Source: Phoronis australis (lineage: Eukaryota; Phoronida; Phoronidae). Taken from it: a stretch of 48,187 bases of DNA. A program made the translations under genes and the position numbers. The stretch lies in assembly GCA_002633005.1 (NCBI GenBank), contig NMRA01000480.1, positions 1-48,187 of the forward strand. Reading direction: 5' to 3'. This document shows, piece by piece, positions 1 to 14,000 of this stretch; within the stretch, counting starts at the first letter, position 1, and the number at the start of each line of letters is the position of its first letter. Below the pieces are notes generated by a model, which made no database searches, was not told where the DNA came from, and saw only the letters and a list, made by a program, of their open reading frames with translations.

Positions 1-167
1 GGCAACTAAATTAACTCATCTATTTTATTTAGGCTAAATCTATTTTATTTTCAACATTTAAAGCCTTGGACCACATGCTACATAAAATTTACAGGATAAC
101 CATTAGCAACTTTTCTCTGAGGACAGTGGCGTGAAATACAAATTTCATCCGCATATACACATAGTGT

Positions 168-990
168 ACCTAATTATCGGACGGAACCTAAATATTGGAC
201 ATTTCTTAAAATCTTACTTGAAGCATAATCTGAGAATTAAATGACGACAATTTTTGTTTCGCTGTAATGCATTCAATGTCCGGCACCGTCACGTTTTTTT
301 GCAGCGTTACCTCGTTTTGATTTCACCGAGAGAGGGTGCAATTTAGACCCCCAAGACCCCAAGTGGGCCTAAAATGGATGATCGCATAAATCGGTTATAA
401 AAGTTGATAATAAAATTTTTTTCCACAATGAAACCATCTCATTGAACTGACAGTATATCACTGTTCCATTTTTTCATTTGTTGTTTAAACTCAAATCAAA
501 CCCCGACCGCGCACGTGCGGGTGTCCTATCAAGAAGCCAAAGAGATACTAAAAACTGCACTGAGTTTGCACGTGCTTTACTTTTAGTCGTCTGTTGCACT
601 AATTCATCAAAACGACTTGGCCCCCTCAGATTTCTTTTTATGGATAATTTTGTTGCGAATGGACCTGTGTTCTAGCAGCATATATGTCAAAACACTCGAG
701 CTGAAATTTGGCTACAAGGTGCCCGCGGCCATTACGTGGTTAGTCAGTTTTCCGCAGTGTGGCGTATGGGGAAACATGGTGTCCGATATTTAGGTTCCCC
801 GAAGGTTAGCTAGTTGTGTTTTTTAAAGATGAGTCGGAACATAAATGTGGCTTTCAGTGACAAGATATAGTAACAGAACAATTCCGTGAAGGTAAGTGTT
901 CATTTCAGCAAAGAATTTACAACAATCCGTAGTATTTTCAATTAAATATAATGCAAAATGTTCCAAAACGTCCGATAATTAGGTCACTTG
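168..990. mobile_element. Degenerate Tc1/mariner-like element with inverted repeats
   Basis: The left end (about 172-200) and right end (about 970-985) share an inverted CTAATTATCGGACG sequence. A second inverted pair is GAACCTAAATATTGGAC at 186-202 and GTCCGATATTTAGGTTC at 780-796. Between them one frame at 617-643 reads LAPSDFFLW, the block that holds the third catalytic aspartate in mariner-type transposases (family knowledge). The rest of the frame is broken. I read this as a decayed mariner-like copy. Its borders are approximate. Confidence 0.5.
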
Positions 991-1224
991 ACTGTAGCGC
1001 AAATCAACAAAACGTGCAGCACACCAGCACCACTCAGGTATAAATGCAGTTCTCAGAGAACAGTACATTTTACAAACACATGAAATGGTATTCATAATCA
1101 ATTAGGAACACACAGAAACAGCACAGTATTTTTGGTCCACAAGAGCATGTCTACCTTCTCTATCATCAAGTTATGGTTGGAGCAACGTAATTTAACTCAT
1201 TTATAAAGGATTGAGATCTTAGCA

Positions 1225-2352
1225 ATATCTTATACATTCAGGTAACTTGTTCCATAAAGATACCCCCTGGTGGTGAAATAAACCCATAGGATGTAGTGGT
1301 GAACTTTACAACACAGAATGTTTTCCCCGCACCTCATAGGCAGACGTCTGAGAGCAAAACACTGGAGAGAGCCATAGGCCGTAGGGCCTATCTGATTCAT
1401 ATGCTTGAAAACAGCGACCCCAAGACATTTTGTAGCCTTTGAACAAAATAGTGGAGTGGAGTTTAATTTAGAAAGTAAGATGGAATATGACGACTGGTGG
1501 TCATTGAAAACAAATTTTAAGGCTCGATGTTGAATCTTTCCCATTTTACCACGAGTGCCAAACAAGAGGACAATAATTAAAGTATGACCGCATAAATGCA
1601 TTATAAGTCTTCAACTTAGTGTTTTTATCCAATAAATGACGCAGACGAAACAAGGTAGACACTTATTTTGCTGCTTTGGCACAGAGGTTGTCCACATATT
1701 CATGGAAGTCAATGTGCACACCAAACAGTTTAACAGAATTCTCACATTGAATAATATTTGTGCCAGCATAAGAAATTTTTCAGAATCACTGAGTGTGTCT
1801 CTACTAAGGGTGACGGCTTTGAATTGTTCATTATTGGCAAACATATGATTAGAGGCCTTTTTTCAGAACAAGTCTGACGTTATCCATAGAGTCATCACAG
1901 TGTACAAGTATATTGTCTTCTCCGTAACTAAAGCTTGCACTCACCTTCAAGTATATAGAAAATATCTGTTATGAAAACATTGAATAACAGAGGACTCGGG
2001 ATAGAATCTTGGGGCACACCTTTAGAGATAGGGTGCCAATTGCTATAATAATCATTTTCAACTCTCATTGAGCGCTCAGACAAGTAAGAGAGTAGAAAAG
2101 AACATGTTTTCTGAGAACATCCATGGCTGATCTGACATCCTCAGTGAGCCTCAAGAGATCATCTTCTCAACTAAAACCCTTTCTAACGGCACAGAGGTTT
2201 TTGTTTAGACTTTAGTCAAAATAAAAATTTAGTTGTTTACACAGAAGTCTTTCAAAAACTTGATTTACAGTGGATAAAACACTAAAGGGCCTGTAACATG
2301 CCATGTCCAACTTGTCACCTTTTTTGAAAACAGGATTTATCTGGCTTAGCTT
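1225..2352 (-). pseudogene. CR1/L2-type non-LTR retrotransposon, reverse transcriptase relic
   Basis: Read on the minus strand, broken frames give reverse-transcriptase blocks in the right order. YRPFSVLSTVNQVFERLL lies near 2245-2300, then CAVRKGFS and LLRLTEDV, then GVPQDS with PLLFNVFITDIFYIL near 1950-2030. EQFKAVTLSR follows near 1800, and KIQHRALKFVFND with SSYSILL lies near 1480-1545. These match the CR1/L2/Daphne style of RT (family knowledge). Several frameshifts and in-frame stops are present and the YADD region is destroyed. No endonuclease domain is seen, so this is a 5'-truncated dead copy upstream of the ANKH-like gene. Confidence 0.8.
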
Positions 2353-2376
2353 GAGAGAGGATGGATATGTTTATGG

Positions 2377-2630
2377 TGCCGCCTACTTGCTGGTTCCCTG
2401 CGTGTAGAGAACACGTATGCAGGGAACCAGTGAGTGCCACCTAAAGTGTGGTGGCAAATCCCGCTGGTACCCTTACCAGAGACCGTTAACGTCTTTGCCC
2501 TTACCACCTATACAGAAAAGTGGTAGCACTGTGAAAGAGTGTTATCAAAGACGTTAACAGTCTCTGGTGTAATCTCGCTGGTTGCATCCGTGTCCTCTAG
2601 CGGACATGAAGGGAACCAGCAAGGGTGGCA
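2377..2630. mobile_element. Small foldback element with nested inverted repeats
   Basis: The outer arms are TGCCGCCTACTTGCTGGTTC at the left and, inverted, GAACCAGCAAGGGTGGCA at the right. Inside there is a 12-bp perfect pair CTGGTTCCCTGC / GCAGGGAACCAG around 2390-2430. Another pair, CCAGAGACCGTTAACGTCTT / AAGACGTTAACAGTCTCTGG, lies around 2476-2569. There is no coding potential. The element abuts the 5' end of the CR1/L2 relic. Confidence 0.55.
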
Positions 2631-3257
2631 AATGTGACATTTCACGAAATGGAACAATTCTGAATCAAAGGCTATAAATCTAGGAAATCTGTAGGTAATT
2701 TCAAGTTTGGAAGCTAGCACGAACTTTGAAATGAATTTAGAGGGAATTATTGTCTGACTTACTTTGATACTTGCAGTGCCGACTTCGTGGCCCAGGTTCT
2801 CAAGTTCCTGATCGTCGTACAACACCTCAACCCACGATCACTTGCATAGTTTCTGGTGGCGGGACAAAGTTGCGCAAACCTCGAAGCGGTCCTCTGTCCA
2901 CCTTGGCGTAACTGGACTCGGAGTCTGATTTGGTGAGTATCACGCTTTGCAAGGTGAAATTGTACAAGTAGGCGACCTGAGCAAGTCTTGCTCACCAAAA
3001 ATGTGATTTAAGTTTTTCTTTGTCAACTCACCAAATGCGATCTCCATTTAAGATATGCCGTTCTCACACTTTCAAAAGCACATCAGCCTTGTCAGCAACA
3101 CTCACTGACGTAACAGTAACAAAAAAGGGCTCAGCATCGGTCAACTCTGTTGTTGCCATCTATCGATCTTGCTATGTGGGTGGAGCAACTATATCATTGT
3201 CTTTCAAACAAGAACTGTGTTCAAGATGTGTGTGTACAATGGAGAACGTAAACATTT

Positions 3258-3510
3258 TAATCCAATATCTTTAGTTAGACAGTGACCACCATCTCTAGCA
3301 GACCAATATCTGTAGTTAGACAGTGACCACTGTCTCTAGCAGACCAATGTCTGTAGTTAGACAGTGACCACCGTCTCTAGCAGACCAATATCTGTAATTA
3401 GACAGTGACCACCGTCTCTAGCAGACCAATATCTATAGTTAGACAGTGACCACCATCTCTAGCAGACCAATATCTGTAGTCAGACAGTGACCACCATCTC
3501 TAGCAGACCA
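3258..3510. repeat. 41-bp minisatellite, about 6 copies
   Basis: The unit is AGTTAGACAGTGACCACCAT followed by CTCTAGCAGACCAATATCTGT. Copies differ at a few positions only (CCACCAT, CCACTGT, CCACCGT variants). The array is non-coding and lies 5' of the ANKH-like gene. Confidence 0.9.
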
Positions 3511-5016
3511 GAGACAGTATAGCTCCCACAGGAACTTAATACACCTGATGCTTTTGGGCGAATTGTGCCTCACACTGACTATAACATCAGTGATGTTGTT
3601 ATAAATACATTTTGCACATAGAGAGACACCTTAGGTGGCCCTCGATGTGTTTAATTCCTTCCAACTCAAAGAAATATTCCCGTTATCAAACTTTTTCTTC
3701 GAGCACTCCGTCATTCAGTTCCCAAAATTGCAGCTTGAGAATAAGCAAGATTCCAAGTTCACACACAGTGTTACGGGGAGATTTTATGTAGGATGAACAT
3801 GTCATTTATTTATCATTAAAGTATGATAAAAGCACATTACAACTTGGGTTAACTATCTAAATGAGAATAATATTACATGAGAAGTATAAATATTAATTAA
3901 GTATGCAGTGGTTGTTGTATAATTAATTAAAGATATTAGTTGTTTACTGAAATTTATTGCCTCCTATGAGTGCATAGGAAATGAATCAGCACATTTGTCT
4001 CTAACCATGTGTTTATGCTATGGTAGCAGAATTATGTAATTTTAAATTCACCGGAATTGGTCAACTGTGGGGTTAGCCAGTTCTGACAACAACAATAGTT
4101 GTGTTATTAATCAGCAGAAATTACTTAAAAGTTTGTCTGTCCGTGACCGTATTTGGCGAAAGCTTAGGTTCATAATTAGAATCTTATGATGTTGTTCCGG
4201 GAGTTGTTTTGAAACTATGAGTACATTTGGAGGAAGTTTGTGGGTTTTATGTTTTGATCAAACTCGCCCACCTTTATTCTGTTTGAGTATAAGTATACCA
4301 TTAGCTTTTCAAGAAGGCATATTTCCAACGAGAGGCAACCAGATTAGTATAGAGGTATTAGATATTTCTTGGAGAGAAAAACCAGCTTGCTAGAAAGATA
4401 TCGCAGATATTCCTAAAGAGATAATACTGGTTTGCTGAGAAATATCACAAGTTAAATTCGATGGACTGAATTTCAATCCGATACATGTAGCAGAAATTCA
4501 TGGACTGAATTTCAAAGGGATACATTGTATCTAGAATTCAATGGACTGAATTCAATGTTAACATATATGTTGTTTGATGGACTGAACTTCATAGTTATTC
4601 CGAAGCATTTCATCAAGTGAAGACTGCTTGGAACACTGGATCGAATGATCAAGAGAAGAGGAAACTCCTCATAACAAGTGTAACTCTGGATTCAAGGCCG
4701 ACGCCAGGAATGGGAAATGTGATCACAGACTGATTAAATTAGCCTTCTTTGTTAATCTTTATGATTATTCATTTAGGGAAATTCAAACATTTAGTCAATA
4801 TACTCATTATTACATCCAAATCAAATTGTGTTGTTTCAACCGCCTACCGGCAAGATATTCACCACCTGACACACAGCAATATCACCTGCCCTACTGGTGG
4901 CCAAGAAATAACACAAAATTTAGCTTCCTTTCTGCATGTCAAAACTTCAATTATGTACATTTTATCTTGAAAACTATAGTTTACATGGTGTTAACGTTTG
5001 TCCATTCTGTTTTCAG
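3511..5016. other. AT-rich 5' flank or upstream intron
   Basis: No gene, TIR element or RNA gene is seen. At 4456-4590 there are four loose copies of a sequence built on ATGGACTGAATTTCA, spaced about 35-55 bp apart. The promoter and first (untranslated) exon of the ANKH-like gene could lie here or further upstream, but no signal decides it. Confidence 0.5.
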
Positions 5017-8000
5017 GACTGGAACAAGCAAAGATGGCAAATAGACTATGTTCTATCCTAACCATGTATTGGCCCTTGCTGAAGTATTATTTACCCATAG
5101 TACTAACTGGTGTAGCTCCTGACATAGCTGAACAGGTATTGGAATTGTAAATATAATCACTTCAAAATTATGCTTAAGGTTGTATGTGTAAAGACCATGG
5201 TTTACTTTTTTCAAAAACTAAGAAATCCATTTCACCTAGTGTTAAATTTCTTTTTCCCCTTTTGTAAATTTATTTACCAAATTTCATTTTTCAAAGTCAT
5301 TAAATATTAAGTAAATGAGAATGACTTGGAAAATGCTTTGATTTTTCTGCTGAATCATTCCACTGTGCCGTTATCATGGGTGGCACAGCATAGTGGGACG
5401 GGGGGCTGTAGCCCCCCACTTTTTTTAGTACTGCACCGCCCATGGTCTATAGGCGATACACCACAGGGGAGCTGGGGGCATTAGCCCACCACTTTTTTCA
5501 GTGCTGCACCACCCAGGGTTATATCAATAACTCATAATTTGCATTTGATTAAACTTGATATTACCTTTTCTACCATTCTTTTTCAAGCATAGTATTGCAA
5601 ATAGTTAATAATATTGTGACAATGACATGCAAATATAACATTACAAAACGTTAACCATAGTGCTGTGCTACTTAATTTTCCAAAGTACTCATACACCCAG
5701 TTCAGGCCCCACTCCGATTACTTAAGTATGCAATATATACATGTATCACCAAATGGAACACTTTTAAGTTTTAAAATCAGAAAATATCAGACTCCCACGG
5801 TTTCCAGAATTCCTGTAGTTTATTTGGATTTTTTGCTTCAGAATATACCTCTCAGCAGTAAAACTTGTTTTCAAATAATTAATAAAAACATTTAAAGTTA
5901 AGGCATTCTAATACAGAATCCTACATGAGTCTCAGGTTTATGACATAGGCGAAACCTCTTGGAAATTTCATCAAAATCCCTTGGCAAGTCTCGAGTGTTG
6001 GATTTGTTTTCTCACATGAACCGTAAAAACAATCTTTTTTGCCGAAAAACTAGACCTAACTTTCAACGATATGACGCAACTTTTGTAAAATACTCTTGCA
6101 CAAAGTAAAGTAAACATAGTTACTTTTTGTTAATAGTTTTATTTTATCTTTACAATTGTAAATTTCATTCAGTTTTCGTAACAAATGTTCAAGCTAGAAT
6201 CTAATAAATAGCCTTGGAAGTTGTAATATTAAAACTTAACAAATGTTTATAAATAACAGTCAGTAGAGCTTTCCCGCGTGTGAGCACTGAATTGACCTTG
6301 AGACAGCACAGCTAGACAGTCTCGCCGCGTTTCTTGAGTTTGTCACCTTTTGAATGAACGTGAATATGGAATTTGCCCCCAAAGATGGGTCCGTTCAAGA
6401 AGTTGTTTGCATGTCCTTTGGACTGAGAGTACATACATTTTCGATACCCGATTTGTCAATCATAACCTTGTCACCTTCATGGAATTCTGGCATTGCTTGG
6501 TTGCCGTGCGTTTACTGTTTTGCAGACGGTAAAATGTAAGATGTATAGATTTCTACTTTGCACCACTTTGTCATTAGCCCATGTAATATCAAAAAAATTA
6601 TGTGCTCTGTGTTATTAACCAGTTGTGTTGTAACACATTTCAGATCATGTGAGAATTTAATTTTTGAAATGTGTAATATTTTGCGTACAATAGAAACCAG
6701 TTGAGTACTTTGTTTTCTTTTTTGAACAGAGTTCCAAAAAGTATTGGCTTTTTTCCGAGTTTTGAGTTGACCTTTGCTGATAATAGGCTTTCAGGCCATA
6801 CAGAGTGCGTGACACAACAATCTACAAATAAGTGTTCAATTGTCTCACCCTCGCTCTTACAGAAGTACAAGAATCAGAATCAACTAATTAATTTTAAATA
6901 ACCTTCAGGCGTTTGTAGGAAAGATCCTATGCAACACTTTGTATTGAAACTGGCATATTTTTGTATCGTTTACACTTAAAAGGGTTATTTTATAAAACTT
7001 CAATTTTCAAGGTTCAAACATGTATCCTACATCTTCAAACTGAGCTTCTGAGAAGTAGGTTTCAGAGAATTCGTACTGGTAATATATTATAAATACGTGT
7101 ACATCCACGCTTATCAGCAATTAGGGTGGACAATGAAAATGGAATAATTGGTCAGAAGTCGTTTTTCAATTTGTAGTTCAGATAATTTTTTTAAGAAAGG
7201 CCTTTACTGAACTGACCAAAGTGTCATTCAAATAAAATATTTTATTCCTTAAATAAAAAAGGATTCCACGTAAGAAGGTTGCACGCCTCCAAGAATTTTA
7301 GGTTGTGTAAAATGTTTATAGAAACCATACTACATTCATGCTTGTCCACTGTTTTCTAGTTAAAGATGCCCAGTATTGTCAACATTCATGTCAAAATTTC
7401 TTACTAACGTTCAATTTGTCCATCAAGAAAAAATCTCAGTTTTTTAATATTTCATTCTTTGTGAAACCAAACTCTGCCTCAGCAAGTAGTGTCTACTTGG
7501 ATTGAGAAGTAAAAAGGGTCCTTATCCACAAAAGTTTAAGAGCTATATTAAAGTGTTTCAGATCACATATTAAAACCCCCTTCAATTCTTTTTGTCAATA
7601 TCTCTATCTTAATCATGTCTGGTTTGTTATTCCAAATAAATTTGAAAAACAAATCATTCATTTTATTTAGAAAGGTTGGAGACGGACCAGGTAATAAAGA
7701 TAATAAATGCATAGTTTTTGGAAATGACAAGTATTACCGTCACTTTACCAAATATAGCGAGTTTTCTTTTAGACCGTGTCTTCAGCATTTTTTTAATTCC
7801 ATGAGTTTTAAATCAGTTGTCATTTAAAAACATGTCTAAATTAACATTAAAATTCAATCCCATTAGCCTAAACTTAGTAACACCACGTTATAATTTCCAG
7901 CGTCTGTGGTGTGTGATCTCATTAGAAAACTTTTCTCCCAATCCAGATAACGTTTTTGGGATAATTTTCAAGCCAGAAATATTTGCATAGAAGTCTCATT

Positions 8001-11000
8001 CCCTCATTGTCTCTGTCAAAGAACCCATAGAGCCGTCTAACATAAATGTTGTATCGTCCCTACACTGGCCTATTTTATACTCAGTAACCTCAATCCCTTT
8101 ATATTTTCATTGTGTTTATAATTAACAAGATTTCAGTGTATAAAATAGAAATATAAGGTGGCATAGAATCACTGTCTACAACCTCTTTGTAGAGGAAAAG
8201 TCTCAAACAAAATGCCATTCTGTGTTATGTGTTTGACTGGGTTATTATATAGTGTACATATGCACTGCCTGAAAGATTAACTTTAATTCTATAATGTACT
8301 TATGCACTGCCTGAAAGATTAACTTTAGTTCTATAATGTACTTATGCACTGCCTGAAAGATTAACTTTACTTCTATAATGTACTTATGCACTGCCTGAAA
8401 GATTAACTTTAATTCTATAATGTACTCATGCACTGCCTGAAAGATTAACTTTAAAACTTCATGAATAAAATCCCCATGATAAGCTAAGTATCAAAAACTT
8501 TAAAAATCAAATTGCAGAAGGAGTCCTGCATTTGGTTGGTTTTCAGCATAGTTCATCATGTCATATATAAGTCATGTACATTCATCAATGTATTTGCCCT
8601 TAGTAAAATCATTTTGATCACTCGATGTAAGCTTCTGTAAAACCTGTTTTAGCAATGCATCCAGCAGCTAATTTATAAACAGAATTTAACAAGGTAATAG
8701 GTCTCCAATTTCTCAAGAATTGTTTGGGTTTATCAGGTTTTGATATACATGTTATGATACCAGTTCTCTGAGCCAAAGACGTTTCAGTTTTAACGATATG
8801 TTTCACAATAAAGTGTTTTAAATCATCCCAGAAATATTTAATGAACTCGGCTGAAAACTGACTTGAATCAAGACTGTTGTCAAGTTTGCTGCAATAATGT
8901 CTGGATTCCAAATTACACAAGTATTTTGTTGGAGGCTTGTCGTTTTGAATCTAATTTGCTTTTGAATCAATAATATGTCCTTTAAAGAGTTCCCACAATA
9001 CATTTTCTTAGTTTTTGAGGTTTCAGTTAGCTAATATGAAACAAATGCCATAAAATCCAATTAAGTACTTTTTATGCCAAATAGTCACGATTTCTTTAAT
9101 TTTGATAAAAAATTAGTTATTTCCAAATCTCCCATCAATTGATGTAATGGGTGCAAAATGTTTGGTCACTTGACAATCAATTGCAATGGTGGAATACAGC
9201 AGATCAGAAGACGAGGACGATTTTGAGCAACAATTATTATGCAGACAGAGTGGAAAGTGGATACGGGCATCACACTCAAGTACTGGAGGAATCACACAAT
9301 GAATTCAATTTCCCACTTAGCAGCTCATATTCACTATTTGCCATGATGGAATGAGCACAATGGATATGCCTACATGTCGAAGTGCTTGATCTGGGCCGTG
9401 GTCAAGGGCCTGGCATCACTCGCCTTAGCATGAAAGCAATTTTTTGTTATTTACAAAATTTGCAAATACACTTACAAGGTGTCGAGTCCTTCATTGTAAT
9501 ACCACTTTTAGTGCAACACAATTCCTTGAAATGTACCGAACAAAGTGTGGTTTCCGATAAAATCGCACGTTCCACACTGACATTCGACACTCTCGTGTGA
9601 AGCACAAGCCAATGTCATTTCTGTGTAACTTTCATGTATTTAGGAAATTTGAACACAGAGACGTTCATAGTCAAGTTGCTGTTACTACAGCCTCTACAAA
9701 CGCACATTTTCATGTCTGAAAATGGGCAGCTCTCCACAGACTTTCCTCACATCTCCTCTGTGTCACACTTGAATCTCTTAAGATGTATTAAAGAAATTAT
9801 TTTTGAGACACAGGGTCATGGTGGGAACTCTTTAACTTGATATTATTTCTGCTTTGAATTATATTCTAAACTCAAATCCATTTTATTGCAACCCATAGTT
9901 ATGCTTTGTTTCATTGTTCTTGCTGGCATGTTTCTTGGTAATTTAACAACCTGCTTTTCTGGAGTGACAAAAATTCGTGCTCTGTGGTGACTGAAAACTG
10001 GAATATATGGTAAAGGGGGAAGTTGGCAATAAAATATATGGAAATATTGAGTTACTCCTATAAAAGCTTTTTTAAAAATATTGGTGAAATCATGACCAAA
10101 AGGCGTCTTTTTAAAACTGTGAAGTTGTGGGTTGAGAAGACCTGTGATGGTTACTTGTTAACTGCTAAAATGGTTAAAAAATCTATTTTTACTAGATGCT
10201 GCAGAAATTGAGATGTATAGATTTTCGTACTTCAATGTTACTGACCACAGTATTGTATGTTTAAAAAATTGACAGAATTTTGTTGAAGCTTCGGAGTTTT
10301 GTTTAACTGTCCACAAATTGCTTAGAAAGTCAATAGACTTGAATCAGTCGATTAAACTTTTTGCTTGAAGTTGTGTTGATTTTTTGACTGAAGATGTTTT
10401 ACCACTACACAATCATGTCTATTGTTAAAACACAACAGTTATATTGTGTCCAATTTTTCAATTGATCTGTGTAGATATGGTTGCAGCCACAGTGTACAAG
10501 AAAGGCTGTTATATCTTATGATTCTACATTCCTATCATGTTTCAGGCCCTCAACAGGGGGATTACATCTAGCAGCGGTGACAAGGTTATTGACACGTTAG
10601 CTGGCTTTGGTCTGGCCTTCATGGTGGTCAAGTTTCTAGGTGTTACTGGTGTTCTTGGTATGTAGATTCTGTGGTTGACCATGTTTTTTTTACCTAGCTA
10701 CAGAAAATAGTTAACTTATATATTCATACCATAAATTCTCTCCCCCTCTCCGTCTGTCCCTCTCTCTCTAACTCTCATTCTCAGTCTCTCACACTGTCTC
10801 TCACTCTCACTTTCTCACACTTTCTCTCCCTTTCCCCTTCTCACTCACTCTCCCTCTCTCACACTCTCTGTCCCCTCCTCCCTCTTCTGCTCCCCCTTTC
10901 CCCAACCCCATCTGCTCCCTCCATCTCTCTGTGCCTCTCCATTTCTCACTCTCTCTCTCTCACTCACTCTCTCTCTCACTCTTTCTCAGGGTTTCCTTTG

Positions 11001-14000
11001 CGTGTAAACATCTGGGCGGTCCGCCATGCTCTTTTTTGGCCCCGTCTTCTGTAAATCATGCGAAATTGACCGCTAATCACCTAATCGTGATGGGGAAAAT
11101 TTCACCGCCATGCAAAATCGCTAGTAAAAATGATCGCTAGTAGAAGGATTGCTAGCAAAAATGATCGCAAGTAAGAATGATTGCTAGTAAAGTGATGGCT
11201 GGTAACGGTAAGCTTTCTGCTTTATTCATTTTATCGTGTCGGAGTGTACAAAAGATAATGTACAGCAGTGTGAATTGACCTATCGCAAGCTCCACCCCCT
11301 TACGAAAAATCACTTGACACCCGATAAACAAACAAGATCTCAGAGGCAAATACACTGTCGCTAAACAACGTTCCTGGTGGAATCATTACCAGACGATGTA
11401 CTATAATCCAGTCTATGCAGACGATCTGAGACTGGTTTCCATTCAACATCGTCATTTTGGTGCAGGGGTATGGTTGATTAAACCGTTGAATGTCACGCCC
11501 TGCAATATAATTCACATTGCGGTACAATATGTTTTGTAAACTCGGACACGATAAAATGCATAACGGAGAAAGCTTACTGTGTCTCAATCCACTTCATTAG
11601 CGAGCGCTGGAGCTTTGCCATTATAGAAAATTCGTATCGAGGTTGTTGCCTGGTACCCAGCTGTATTCAGTTCCTCTGCATTGTCGGATAACCAGGTAGG
11701 GATGAGGTACGAAAGGAGATTAAATGATTGTGATTAACGGGGGCACAATTCAAGATCCCATTATAAAATTATTATTTTTCCCGTTCAACCCACAAATGGC
11801 AAAAGGCGCTGTGTGACTTCTGCTTATTCATTATTACTAGCGATCATTTTTACTAGCGATCATTTTTACTTGCGATCATTTTTACTAGCGATTTTTGCGT
11901 GGGGGTGAAGTTTTCCCCATTACGATTAGGTGTGTGGCAATCGACTTTGGGCATGATTTACGAGTGGGGGGCGAAAACGGAGCATGTCGGGCCGATGTTT
12001 ATTTGCAGAGGGAACCCTGCAATAGGGGGATCCCACTTCCCATATTCATGTGCGGCAACGCGCTTTGTATCCCCTCTTTCTGTCGTTGTCACAGGCCTGT
12101 TTCCAAAAGTATTAGAATCAAAGTTATCCCATTTCCAAATAGACATGGGACTTATTCTCAGAGTAATTATTGCATAGGTGTAAGCCCTCTGATAAAACAT
12201 GATAATTTATATTATTGGGGCACTTCCTGTAGGGCAATAAAATATTCTTCGTTGTGCATTCAAATACCTGGTTCCATGACCACCAAACTTTTTTCAATAG
12301 TTCACTCAAAGACCAATCATGTCACATGAAATGGGGAAATATCTGAAGGCATGATACGAGGTTGGAACATTTTTGGGTTGAATCTCGAGTAAAGTTTTTT
12401 GATAACGGGCCCTGATGGTGCGTTGTGGTGATTATGAGGACTTTGGATTTTACATTTTTCCACAAGCGACCCACAAATTTCAGACTCTATTGCCGAGTTG
12501 ACAATTATTTGTAAACCCTGCCTAACGTATAATTCTTACTCGTGTTTATGTTTTGCATCTGATTCGGAAAACATTCCTGGTACCTGATATTTAATACATG
12601 GTGGTTGAAGACCATACTGTCTGCCTTGTTTTATTTCTCATGATTTCAGACCATTACAGGCTCATTAAATTTGTATACTGTAAAATCTCACTAATCTCGG
12701 ACAAAATAACTGTCAAAATTAATGTTTTTCTTTTTATAAGAGTTCCTGACATTTTTGTGAATGCATTGTCTTGTGGTAGCTTTCGTGCAGAATTTGAACA
12801 TGGAAAAGCATTGTTTAAAATGAGAATTCAAAACAAAATTTCAGTTCTCAGCCTTATTGGAGATATAACATAATAAGTAACCGATACACAAAATGAAATT
12901 GTACAGATGTACACATAATGAACACTTACAAATTATACACATAATGAACATGTACAGATAAATTATACAGATAATAAACACGTACAGATGTACATATGAT
13001 GAACATGTACAGAATGATGTACATATAATGAACACATACAGAATATACACATAATGAACATTTACTGATGTATAGATAATGAGAACATACAAATGTGTAG
13101 ATAATTAACACATACAGAATATACATATAACGAACATGATGTACAAATAATGAACACATACAAATTTTCTGATAATTAACACATACAGATGTACACATTA
13201 TGGAACTTACAGATGTACATATAATGAACACGTACAGGTGTATGCATAATGAATATGTATAGAATGTACACATAATGAACACGCATAGAATATACACATG
13301 ATGAACACATACAGATGAACCCATAATGAACTTGTTTACATTTACGTATAATCACATAACACGTACAGATCAACATGTAGTGACCACGTACAGATGAACA
13401 CATGATGAACACGTACAGATTGACACATAATGAACATATTTAGATTTACATATAATCACATAACATGTACAGATCAATACGTAATGAACACGTACAGATG
13501 TACACTTAATGAAATGAACACATACAGATATACACTTTATGAACATGTACAGATTTACATATAATCACATAATGAACATGTACAGATGTACACATACTGG
13601 AAACTTGTAGATGTATGCTAATCCTAGGCCCGGTCTCCAATCTCCGTACTCAGACTCGAATCATGCTCAAACTCACACTTCATACTCAACTCGAGTACAG
13701 ACTCAGCTTTGGTGTGTTCAATGTCATACTCGAAAAATCTGTACTCGAAATTTCGAGCATGTACTCAGTTTTCAAGTGTACTCGAACTGAAGTGTATCTC
13801 ATCTATATTTCGAGTACGATTTTGAGTAAAAATTCGGAGTCTATGCTCAAATTTCAAGTTTGGTATGGCAGTGTGCTTGAAATCGTACTCGAAAATAAAT
13901 ACAAACCAGGGAACAAAATATCGAAAGGGAACCAAGAAACACAGCAAATCTAAAAAAATAAGTTCTCTTACCGTATCTCAGCACTTCAGTTTCAGTTCAG

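Noticed and set aside
11895-12329. 144-residue open frame as a gene
   Set aside because: It crosses the end of an inverted-repeat element, has no motif, and competes with frames on both strands.
12841-13412. Cys/Tyr-rich minus-strand proteins
   Set aside because: These are translations of the minisatellite of about 25 bp in three overlapping frames.
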